From Marchantia polymorpha subsp. ruderalis (taxonomy: Eukaryota; Streptophyta; Marchantiopsida; Marchantiales; Marchantiaceae): a stretch of DNA of 64,000 bases. The number at the start of each line of letters is the position of its first letter. The first letter of the stretch is position 1. Positions 52,002 through 62,664 of this stretch are shown piece after piece. The stretch is from assembly GCA_037833965.1 (NCBI GenBank), contig AP031358.1, forward strand, positions 12,284,001 to 12,348,000, in the 5' to 3' direction. The notes under the pieces are model-generated. The model had not been told where the DNA came from and did no database searches. It saw only the letters and a program-made list of their open reading frames with translations. Both the position numbers and the translations under genes were made by a program.

Positions 52002-55000
52002 TGTAATAACCCACCAAAGGCTAAAACTGCAGTATGGTGGTAAAAAGATCGAACCCACAGGGACAGAGGCAACACACAGAGTAAAAGTGTCACATTTAAC
52101 AGACTTTTGGTAGAGTTTGAATTCTAGGCGACTGTCACTCCCAGAAATACTGCAGTGCTCGACTCGGAGGCTCGACTCGGAGGAGGATCTCAACTCGGAG
52201 GATGCTCGGAGGATGCACGGTACAGCTTGGTCACTCAACACACACACACACACACACACCTGAAACTGGCAAAAAGCACAGCTCGGAGGTCGGTCAGGAC
52301 CTCCGCTTCGGATTTCAGGAGGAAAGTGTCTCGCAAGTTCACTCAGAGGTTCTGCAGGAAGTGCCTCCCACTCCGGCTTTTATTGCCCTTCCGCCAGGAA
52401 CTAGCGGGGGTACCCGGACTGGACTTCTCACTTCGGAACGAAGCCTCTACGTACGCCGTGGACGTCACCCTCGACTATCACACAAAACGCAGGGAGTGCA
52501 GACCCGACTGAGAACTTACTGAAAACACGATCCAGTAACACACACACAACCTGAATTACAAACCAAGGTTTACACGAAGTAATGAAACTTCACATTGGCA
52601 TTCAGGGGAAACTTCCCGTAGGAGTACAATCAGGATATGTCACTCGAAGGAGTAAGGGGGAACTGTTCAAGTATCTAACTCGCAGCCGGCTCTGAGTATC
52701 AGAAATCACCCGCAGGTGCAGATCCGCACTACTCAAGTCTCTAACCGGGTACTAGCTCTGAACATTCAGCCGAAGGCCTTCAACTACAACATACGGTAAC
52801 TTCGCTATGCTGCAGCTTCTCTACGTGGTGCCAGGACCAAAATGCACAAACACGCCAAGAAAGTGAGTTCCTGATCTGCACTTCCGAAACTGGAAGAGTC
52901 CCAAGGCAAAACGCCTTGATCTACTTTATACTCTCAAAAGATCCTAACTAGCACTACGCTATCCTATCTACCACTCGCAGCATCTGCGCGAAACCAAACT
53001 ACTCTACTGCACTCAGCAGATCCGGTGCTGCGCCTCCTGCGCGCCGGACTGCTCCGCTTACTGTCTCTACCTTGCCAGTCTTCCGACCGGCTGCGTAACC
53101 CCAGGCGTCGGAGCGCTGTGGTGACTTCCGACTGCAAGTGCGCCATAGTGTCGCACGCACCCGACAAGAAAGTTTCTAATTTTCTTGCCACTCGCCGCCG
53201 ACTCCGACTGTCACCTTCCGTCAAGGCCGCCGCCCGAAGCTCGAACTCCCGGAGTGTAACCCTCTCTTGAGCTGCCACCTCCCAATGGGTGTATCCGTTT
53301 AGACAACGAGTCACCCGTGCCGCCAACTCTCCTCGTGCCCTGCAGCTGCTCTCCACCTCTGCCAGCTGCATTTCTAAATCCGCACGTTGTGCCCTCAAAT
53401 CCGAGCACTCGGTTTGCAAGTTGCACAACAACTCCTCATCCTCCTTGCGGGCTCCTTGACTTTCCTCTAAGGCGCGCGTCTGGCGCGCAAGCTCGGCTGC
53501 TAGGACTTTGTTCTGTCTCCGCTCCTCCTGCAGTTCCGACTCGATCTTTGCCCGTATTAGTTCGGCCTCCGCCTGACTCTTCGTCGCCGCATCCTCCTTC
53601 TGCTGCTGCAAGGCTTGGTATAGCTTCTGGGTGACCGCCAGGTGTTGTCGGAGGGCGGTGTTCCTTTCCACATATACTTGGCAACTAGAGGCCCACTTTG
53701 CCACCTTGATCCTCGTCCTTCGCCTGATAGTCTCCACATAAGACTGCGGTTTTAAGGCACTTCCGTATTTGGATGTCTTGCGATCCAGATATCGCAGGAG
53801 TGGAACTATCTGTTCGCACAGCACCCCTGTTGGCGTTTTCTGCACCGAATCCGCTTCCTGCTCTTCCGAGCTCGTATCATCCTCAGTCTCGAGGATCTCA
53901 GTCGCCACCGAATCCCTTGGCGACTCCCTGGAACTGTGGCGCGCAGCAGCTTCCGCTGCGACTGCTGCTCCACTGCCTGCTAAAATATCCAGGGCAGTGG
54001 GAGATCCCACTGCTTGAGCCCCTGTTCCGGCTCGATCTTCGGTTTGTGAAGGGGTCGACGCCGCAGTGACTTTTGTCACTCTTGCACCGCCCGCTTCTGC
54101 TGCCTGTCCTTCCGGCACAATCTGCGCGGAAGGTGTCCTTGCTGAGGGTGCGTCCGCCGAAGGCGTCCGCACACTGGTCGTTGGCCCCATCCGTCTCGCA
54201 GTCGGCGAATCCGGCTGACTCTCTGTTGTCCGACTCGCAGTCGGCCGACCAGCAGTTGTCCGACTGGGAGTCGGATACACCCTGCGCGTCTTGACTCCAC
54301 TTGGCCTGCTTGTTGGGGGCGTTCTTCCAGAAGTGCCTTCCGCCGAAGACGACCCTTTGAGGATTGTTGGCTCGTCAGCCAAACTCTCTTCTGCTTCCGG
54401 CCTGCTGTCCGGTTCAACGCGCCGTTCAGTTGGCCTTCCTTCCGCTTGTCGACCTTCAGTCATCCGACTCGCAGTCGGCCGGCTGTCAGTCCGTCCATCT
54501 CCTCCCGAAGGCCGTGGTGCCTTCTGTGCAGAGGTTTCTGCCGTCTTCCCTAGAACCTGAGCAATTATCTCTTCCTGTGTGAGATTCCGCCGGGTCGGAG
54601 TTCGCCTGGTCTCCTCAGTAACAGTTGGCATTCTGCGTGCCCTCTGTTTTGGTCGACTATGAGGCTCGGGGGTGGGCCGACCACGAGTCGGCGCAGCTGG
54701 TACTTCCGGCTGCCTGTCCTCAGGTCTCTCATCCCACTTCCGCTTGCGCGGAATGCGCTCACTTCGACGTTCTTCTGCTGCTCTGGCTGGAGCCGGAGCC
54801 GGAGGCGTACTGGCAGGTTCCTCGTCCGGATCCGTGTCTACTTCGGCCTCCCTCGAATATCTACCTGGATAAGACCGGCTCAGCTGCGGAAACCGAGTTT
54901 TCTCAGCATTCGTCAAACATCCCATCGCCCGGTAAAACACGATTAAGTAAGGCGATAGATGATTGAGCGTTCCTCCCCTCTCTTCTTGCGCATGTTGGCG

Positions 55001-56873
55001 CGTCACCTTCCACAGGAGCCGTGCCCAATGCACCGGAGCTCCTGACAACACTAGCTCCACGAACTCTACCTGCCAACCATGCATGTAAGCGGTCTTGGTC
55101 GGCTGCAATATCTGCAGCAATGCCGTCGCGACATTTCTCCGCAATCGATCCTTGTAATCCCGTGTCCGGAAACCGTTCTTGGGATGTCTAGCCACCTTGA
55201 AGAGCTCATTGTAAGAGACTTCTTCCTCCTGGGACACTTTCACGCTGTCGGCCTCGAAGAGGAGATCCCCTTCCTCGCCGGCACACCTGCCCAACACCTG
55301 CGCCCAATTGCAAATTTCCCATCTCTCTGGGTGTGGGCGAAATCCGCGAGAAGGCTTGTGTCTCTCTTGCAGATACTCGCGCACCATCTCCGGACACGTC
55401 CAATTCCACCCCCAGAGGAGAAAATCGAGCTTCAGCCTCGTCAGCACATCTTGAAATGCGCGTAGACCGATCTGCGGCACCCTGAGTGGAGACACTCGCA
55501 GTTGGGGAACCTTCGACATTGCGTTGCCTGCACACACAAACGTTCTCCCTTTCGCTCACTCTCTCACAATCGCCACTGCGCGTCGGCCACTCAAGCACTG
55601 ACTGCTCACTCTCTCTGCGCTCGTTCAAGATCGCTACTCCCAATTCTTTCAAGGTCCGCCAAGATCCTTGTGCAACTCGTCTCCGCACTCTCTACTCTCA
55701 CTGCAGGTCGCTCCGCCCTTGCGCGTAATCTTGGAACTGGAAATCGCAAAGTCAAGAATGAGAGAATGAGACTGGAACGCAGTCTTTTCTTCTCCGATTT
55801 CAAGAACGTCCAACGTTCTTACTGGTTGCAACGTACGCAGCCGGCTATACGGCTTAACGGTTCGCCCTTTGCATGCGCGAATTCACGTCTCCGCACTGCG
55901 CGCATTCGCATGCTTAAACGTTGAATTCTCCCGCCGCCGCCACCTTCCGGACTCGAGTCCGCTGCAGGGTATACGTCGGCCCTGTTGTCTTTTCCTAGCC
56001 CGCCCTTCTCCGGAGGCGTGTCGCCGCTGGCGCGTTCATTATCCGTCGGCGCCTTGCTGGAGGCGCACATCCAGCCGGAGCGAATTACGCCGGCGCGCAG
56101 TCGTACCGCCTATTTTGTCCTTTATGCCTCGTCCGTTGCTGCCAGCGCATATCCGTCAGCGCAACTCATGCCAGCGCATCCGGCCGTCAGCGCCACGTCG
56201 GAGGCGTACATCCGACCGGCGCTTTCCTTCCATGAACAGCCGCCAAGGGCGCTTCCGACTCTGAGTTGGTTTCCTCCTGTGAGTGCGTGATTCCGCCGAA
56301 GGCGCATCGCCGAGGGCGTACGGGAATCCTTTCCGGCTGTGAACCCTAGCGCGAACGGCGCATGTCCGGCTACGAGTTTTCCGACGCTCATAACTTCTCC
56401 ATTCCTGATCCATCTCCGGCGCTCTTGGACTCGTTAGAACGAGCGTCCCGAGCTCTTTCTAATGCAACTTCAACCAACTGGATCTACCGTGTATCCCGAT
56501 TGTTATGAAGGTTTTCCCTTTCCGCGCTAGCGGCGCTTCGCCGAAGGCGCACTCATGGTCGGATGCCTTTAGAGGTCCGGGCCCTTCTCCTGACGTCTTT
56601 AGCAAAACCTCCTCCTGAGGTGTCTGCGCCGGAAGCGTAGCTTCCTTATACGCTAGAGGCGCGTGAGTAGAGACACCTCAAAAAGGAGCTTTTGCCGAAG
56701 GCGCCGAAGACGTTGGCGTTGGTACATCCGACTACGTGATTCTTTGTGCCCTCGTGACGATCTCATCAATCCACTCTATTTAGCGTACCCTTCTCTAGCT
56801 ACAAACACTGCTTTGGTACTAGTTTTCTAAAATTGTTTAAATTCTGTAAAAAAACAAAAAGTGTGTTACCACA
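52002..56873 (-). repeat. A2 3' LTR (4,872 bp)
   Basis: Ends TGTGGTAACACAC / GGTTATTACA as in A1. TATA box at 52,930-52,925 and hairpin at 52,918-52,902. Contains an intact U3 ORF. Confidence 0.95.
52964..55519 (-). CDS. U3-encoded accessory protein, family A (A2 3' LTR copy), 851 residues
   Basis: Third intact family A copy, same length as the A1 copies. I noticed about a dozen residue changes, several of them in the linker (for example GRQAEGRP, RPEAEESLADEPTILKG) and a few in the coiled coil (ESQGARK, GACDTMAH). The frame stays open despite these changes. ATG at 55519 as in A1. Confidence 0.85.
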   Translation of the reverse strand: MSKVPQLRVSPLRVPQIGLRAFQDVLTRLKLDFLLWGWNWTCPEMVREYLQERHKPSRGFRPHPERWEICNWAQVLGRCAGEEGDLLFEADSVKVSQEEEVSYNELFKVARHPKNGFRTRDYKDRLRRNVATALLQILQPTKTAYMHGWQVEFVELVLSGAPVHWARLLWKVTRQHAQEERGGTLNHLSPYLIVFYRAMGCLTNAEKTRFPQLSRSYPGRYSREAEVDTDPDEEPASTPPAPAPARAAEERRSERIPRKRKWDERPEDRQPEVPAAPTRGRPTPEPHSRPKQRARRMPTVTEETRRTPTRRNLTQEEIIAQVLGKTAETSAQKAPRPSGGDGRTDSRPTASRMTEGRQAEGRPTERRVEPDSRPEAEESLADEPTILKGSSSAEGTSGRTPPTSRPSGVKTRRVYPTPSRTTAGRPTASRTTESQPDSPTARRMGPTTSVRTPSADAPSARTPSAQIVPEGQAAEAGGARVTKVTAASTPSQTEDRAGTGAQAVGSPTALDILAGSGAAVAAEAAARHSSRESPRDSVATEILETEDDTSSEEQEADSVQKTPTGVLCEQIVPLLRYLDRKTSKYGSALKPQSYVETIRRRTRIKVAKWASSCQVYVERNTALRQHLAVTQKLYQALQQQKEDAATKSQAEAELIRAKIESELQEERRQNKVLAAELARQTRALEESQGARKEDEELLCNLQTECSDLRAQRADLEMQLAEVESSCRARGELAARVTRCLNGYTHWEVAAQERVTLREFELRAAALTEGDSRSRRRVARKLETFLSGACDTMAHLQSEVTTALRRLGLRSRSEDWQGRDSKRSSPARRRRSTGSAECSRVVWFRADAASGR

Positions 56874-56886
56874 TGCCCCCCTCCTC
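56874..56886 (-). other. A2 polypurine tract
   Basis: GAGGAGGGGGGCA on the minus strand directly before the 3' LTR, as in A1. Confidence 0.9.
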
Positions 56887-56910
56887 AATTGTGAGCGCCC
56901 ACGCGAACAT

Positions 56911-59751
56911 TTACACGTGGTATTTCTTCAGACGCCATCCGTTCACGCGGGTGCCTAACCATTCTCCCGTGAGATCTGCGAGTTGGATGGATCCATTTGG
57001 AAAAACTTCTATCACCTTGTAAGGTCCCATCCACCTCAAGTGGAGCTTGCCTGGAAATCTAGCATGTCTGCTATCGTATAGCAGAGCCAAATCGCCCTTC
57101 TCCAGCAGTACTGGTTTGAGCCTTCGATCGTACTTCTCCTTCCGCCTGAGTTGTAATTGCTTTGTCCGATCTTCGGCCTCTTGACGTCTTTCCTCCAGTG
57201 CCATTACCTCTTGCAGTCGATATGCCTGACTTTCTTCCGCGTCCAGCCTTCTCTGATCTAAGGTCCTCTTGGTAGGTATCTCGAATTCGATGGGTAAGAT
57301 CGGATGCTGCCCATAAACTAGGAAGTAAGGTGTTTGCCTGGTGGTGACTTTTTCTGCCGTTCTATATGCCCATAAGGCGGCCGGTAGTTTGGTGTCCCAG
57401 TCATGAGCATGGTTTACAGTCACTTTGAGGAGTATCTTACAGAGTAATCCATTGGACTTCTCTGTCAGACCATTTGCCTTGGGGTTGTATGGAGTAGTCT
57501 TCCGATGCTTAATCTGGAAGTGCCGCGTCAAACTTTCTATCACCTGATTCAGAAAGTGCGTTCCTCTGTCAATTGCTATTTCTAGGGGGCACCCGTAGCG
57601 TGTGATGATGGATTCGAATAGGAACCGTGCTACTGCGGCTGCGTCGTCGTGCCTTGTGGCTTCTGCCTCCACCATCTTGGTCGCATAGTCTGTTGCTACC
57701 AATATGTAGCGCCTGCGCGTGCCTTTAGTGACAGGTTGTATTGGTCCCACGAAGTCGATCCCCCATTTTTCAAATGGTGCCAATGGCATGATTGGTGTAA
57801 GAGGCCATCTCGTGGTCGGAGTCGGCCTTCCCGTCCTCTGGCAGCTGTCGCATTTGCGAACGTAGTCGTGTACATCTTTGAACATCGTCGGCCACTAGTA
57901 TCCTGCATTCACAATTTTGGTCACTGTATTTCTGGTGGCGTAGTGACCACCAGCGTCTTCTGTGTGCATGGCTTTTACAACTCGCGGGACTTCAGACTCC
58001 TCTAGACATCTGCACAGCCTGTCGTCCGCCATTTTCTTGAACAAGACCCCCTGTTGAAGCTGGTAAGGTCCCGCTTTATGAACGAAGACTGTGCGCTGCT
58101 CCGCATCCAATCCTTCCGGACATTGGAGTGTGAGCAGAAACCTGTATAAGTCCGCGTACCTGGACTCATGGCTGGCGGACAACTGAAAAAGTTGTTCGTC
58201 GGGAAAATCATCCACGACTTCCTCCTCTATGGGTTCGGTCCATAGTCGGGAGAGGTAGTCCGCGTTCTCATGGTGAACGCCTTTCCGTGTCTGTACAGTG
58301 TAGGTGAATTCCTGCAGCAGTAGTACCCACCTGGCAATTCGTCCGGACAGATCCGCCTTCTTCACCAGGTGCTGTAAGGCGTAATGATCTACATGAAACA
58401 CGAACTCATAGCAGATCAAATAATGTCGGAACTTCTTACATGAGTACACCATTCCCAACGCCTCCCTCTCAGTTGTCGTGTACTTCTTCTCTGCTGCTGA
58501 CAACTGACGACTCGCGAAGTAAATCGGGTAGTCTTTCTTGTTGTCGTCCTTCTGACTGAGAACCACCCCGATTGCAAACGCCGACGTGTCTACATAGACA
58601 TGGAAAGGTCTATTCCAATCCGGACTTCTCAGAACCGGAGCAGTCGTCAGTTTGGCTTTGAGCGTTTCAAACGCCAGCTGTTGCTCTTTGCCCCACACAT
58701 AGGGTTCCTCCTTCTTAAGCAGCTTCGTCAGGTTGGCTGCCAAGATGGCGTACATATTTATGAACCTTCTGTAATAACCTACATGGCCAAGGAAGGCCCT
58801 CAACTCACGCAGATTCGTTGGCGGCTGCAGTTCGAGAATAATCTTCACCTTCTCTACATCCACTGCAATGCCATCGGACGAAACTCGGTGCCCTAGCAGG
58901 ATTCCGCTGGTCATGAAGAAGAAACATTTCTCAGGGTGTAAGGACAAGCTGCTCTCCCTACATCTGTCGAACGTTTGCCGAAGATGGTTAAGGTGCTCCG
59001 ACCTCTTACCGAAGACACAAAAGTCGTCGATGAAAATTTCTAGGAACTTCCTCAGGTGCTCTTGGAAAATGTTTGTCATCATCCGCTGGAACGTCGCTGG
59101 CGCGTTGCACAGACCGAACGGCATCTTGTGATAAGCATAGGTTCCCCAGTCGGTCGTGAAGGTTGTTTTGTCCTTGTCCTGTTCCCTGATGGACACCTGG
59201 TTGTAGCCGGAGAATCCGTCTAGGAAACTGTAGCATTCATGCCCTGCTACATGGTCTAAAATAGAGTCTGTGAAAGGAAGAGGGTGATGGTCCTTCCTCG
59301 TTGCTGCGTTCAGCTTTCGGAAGTCCTGGCACACCCGGATCTTACCCGTCAGTTTCTTGGGCACGATCACGATAGGCGACACCCACTCGCTACTGAGTAC
59401 CGGGTAGATGATTCCTGCGCTCAGGTACTTATCGATTTCGTCCTTCACCAATAATGAATATTTTGGGTTGAGCCTGTATTGGCGTTGGCGAACCGGAACT
59501 GCCTCGTCCAACAAGTCGATCCTGTGCTCTCCATACCTTGCAGGTATGCCTTTCATGTCTTCAATCTTCCATGCGAAGACATCCTCATACTGGCGAAGAA
59601 ACGCCTTTACCCTGTTCAACTCTTCTCCTTGTACCTGGCTTGACACCTTCAAGCCTTTACCTGGACTGAGTTGCAGTTCGCAGCAATCACTCGGGTCAAC
59701 AATCCCCTCTGTGTGACTGATCTCGCTTCTGCCCAGTCCGGCTGCTAGTTG
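56911..59751 (-). pseudogene. A2 pol, one nonsense codon in the integrase zinc finger
   Basis: Same layout as A1 pol. A TAG at 57,897-57,895 replaces the first Trp of YWWPTMF, between the His and Cys pairs of the integrase zinc finger, so RT and RNase H remain but integrase is lost. In addition the integrase SDRGTHF motif reads IDRGTHF, which keeps the catalytic Asp. RT motif FIDDF is intact. Confidence 0.93.
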
Positions 59752-59754
59752 CTA
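59746..59754 (-). promoter_or_regulatory. A2 UAG-CAA-CUA readthrough context
   Basis: Minus strand GAG GAA TAG CAA CTA GCA, identical to A1, with pol open in the same frame downstream. Confidence 0.8.
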
Positions 59755-62581
59755 TTCCTCATCCGGATACACCTCGTCTCCTTCCTCCTCAATGGAGCAG
59801 CAAGTGACGTAGCCCACAAAGTCCTTCCGACGTTTCGGTCTCTGAAGTGCATGATGAGCTGGTCTCTCCTCCGGTTGTGTAACCGGAGGTGGTGGAAGGT
59901 GTTTCGCCCTCATGGGGTACCTTGGTCCACGGTACGGTAATGACAGTCGGAGGGTCAGCAGGGCTACGGAACTGTAATCTCTTCCTACTCCAGTCACACC
60001 TTGCTTTGGCGTCGTATAGCCACGGTCTGCCAAGCAGCACATCATAACCTTTCTTCATCAGAGGTTGCAGTATTATGTAGGACAGTTGAAAGTCCACTCC
60101 TCCAATGTTGGTTCTCACATTGCTCAACATTCCTAGTGGCATTCTGCGTGTTTGATCGGCCAGTCGCAATACTCGGGATGTAGGCTCGAAGGTCTGGAAC
60201 CCCAAGGAGTTCGCTGTCTCCTCGGTCATGATATTCACGCCCGAGCCGGAGTCCACTGGTACCTTCTGTATGACGCAGCCTCCGATCTCTACCTCGATCT
60301 CTGGAGGTCCCAGGTCTCCTCCTTCCACTCTGTACACAGCCGGAAGTTTCTCTTTTCGGGGTTTGCGTGGTCGGCGCAACGAAAGCATCAGCATCCTCCT
60401 GTACGTCTTATTGTCTTCCAACAATTGGTGGAAGGAAATATTTGCCCTCTGGCTCCCCATGTCTTTCACTATGTCGTAGGGAGTGCTGGAAGTCACGGCC
60501 GGAAGTTTCCCTGTACTCGCGGTCGGAAGGGGTGTAGGGGGCCTAACTGCCTTCCGGTCGTCGGATGTCATTCCGGCGCCCAGTGCTTCCTTGATGAGGT
60601 GACTCACCTCATCTTTGATGTCCGGAAGGTAATCTCGAGTCCGGAACTCTTCCGAATACCTGTTCGCCTTTTCTGAGTTCTGCTCCGGCTGGGTGTTTCT
60701 CATAGCCGGAGGTGTACTTGGCGTTCTCCTTTGGCCTTCTCTAACTTCTTTAGACTTCCTCCTCTCTTCCCTACGCTCGAGGCGGCGAGTGTCCTCATGG
60801 CCTTCTCCTCTCCTCTTCGAACTTCGGGTTTCTACCCGGCCGCACATTACTTCTTCCTCTGGCCATACTTCGTTTTCTTCAGCTGGGTCCAGACTCAGTT
60901 CTACCTGGTTGACCTGCACCTCTTCCTTGCCAGGTGTCGATACGAAACGCACGGCTGGCCTAGGGAGTTGGGGCTGATCACATTCAGCTGCTGTATGTCC
61001 GGACTTCTTGCAATTGCTGCACAATGGTGCATACCCCATTGGCTTCCTCGGGTGGGGACAACTTGGCGCGTAATGCCCCATGTCTCCGCAGTTGTAGCAA
61101 CCATCGAATTGTGGTCGAGGTCGGTTGTGATTGCCTGGAGGTGCCATGCGTCTTGGTGGGAGTGTACCCGCCATTTCCCTCGGAACAAAGCGCGGTATAT
61201 GCACCGGTGGGTTCGGAGTTGTAGCTGGAGCTGTCTGTACCGAGTAGGCGGTGTCCTCAACCTGCTCAGCATAATACATAGGCGGCTCAGCATAATACAT
61301 GGGGTTCTCCCACTGTGGTGCCCATTCGACCGCATTCACTGGGTAAGATGGCCTCGCGGACATGCACTCCGTGTTGGCATGTCCCACCTGTCCGCACGTA
61401 GTACACCAGAGATTCGCTCGTTGTCTCGCAGGTGATTTACGTCGGTCTTGGCCTCCCACTACATGAACTTTCAGGTCCGCAAAATTCTTCACCAGGTTGT
61501 CTACCTTGGCTGCGATGTCCCCTTGAGTCTTCACTGGGATTCCCTTACCTCGATCTTTCTTCTTGATCGCACTGCGTTTCTTCTTCCGTCTTTCTTCTTC
61601 TGAAGATGACGAGTCCTCTTCCTCTTCCGAGGAAGAACTTGATTCGGAGGAGCTTGATTCTTCTGTCGAGGAAGGCGAGTTCCTTCTCTTCCGACGTCCG
61701 CCTTGCGACTTCTTCTTCGTCGACCGTCGGTCGCGTCTTCGAGTGTCAAGGGTTGACGTCTCAAAGGTCTCCGCGGAAGCTATCACATCTTGGATTGTGT
61801 CAGTCTTGCCCCTCCTACAGAAGGTCTCCATTTCTCTTGAGAGCCCTGTCACATACCAATCCACTGCCTGTTGTACCGAATACGGTTCTCCCGGGCCTGT
61901 CTTCGGAATTCGATCTAGGAGGTCTTGGAATCTCTCAGTGTAGTCTCGAAGATTCTCCTTCCGCTCGCGTCGAAGATTTCGGAGTCGGGTCAGAACTCGA
62001 CTGTCATATCCGAGTTCGCGGAACCGCCTCAGAAACTTTTCCTTGAGCTGAGCCCAGGTCCGGATGCCAGTGGGGTCGGTGCTCTCATGGTTGTACCAGC
62101 TACGCACTCGTCTGCGTAGCAGGCTAGGAAAGATTCGTAATCTGTCTTCATCACTGGTCTCACGATTGGCGATGGAGACAGACTCGAAGAGCTTTATGTA
62201 TGAATCTGCATCATCGTCGTCGCCCGTTCCCGTGTATCTTGGATACGAATGTTTGGTGGTAGGTTGGGAAAACACCTGGCGGAGATTGGCTTGATGTTCT
62301 GCCATCGGGGATCCTGTCGACGGACTGATCCTAGGTTGGCCAAACTCAGGAAGAGTTCCTGTCGGAGGGATGTCCAATAGAACTGTTAGCTCAATGCTCT
62401 CGGTAGGTGAACTGGAACGCCTTTGTCTTCCAGTAGTCGGTGATGGCGATCTTTCTGCAGAGTCCTCACCGGGAGTCTTCTTTTTAGTTCGCCGTTTTGT
62501 TTCCACGGCTTTTTCTGAATCTCGACGGAGTTTCCGTGTGGCTCTCGCACTCAGGTTTCCCACACTATCGCTCGTCGACAT
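59752..62581 (-). pseudogene. A2 gag-protease, single frame with late 1-bp frameshift
   Basis: From the ATG at 62581 gag, three zinc knuckles and protease are read as one 930-residue frame; here Gln (CAG) stands where A1 has the extra TAG. Near 59,822-59,825 one extra base (plus strand GTCCTTCC against GTCTTCC in A1) shifts the frame for the last 20-25 codons, giving a stop at 59,789 and removing the link to the UAG-pol frame. Domains as in A1. Confidence 0.92.
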
Positions 62582-62624
62582 TCACCGAGCATTGCTGCTC
62601 AAGGTTTCTGGTGTTGACGCACTG

Positions 62625-62642
62625 TCCCCGGCAGCGGCGCCA
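62625..62642 (-). other. A2 primer-binding site, tRNA-Asp type
   Basis: TGGCGCCGCTGCCGGGGA on the minus strand, identical to A1 and likewise 22 bases from the LTR. Confidence 0.85.
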
Positions 62643-62664
62643 AAAAGAAGTTGTCGGCTCCTTA

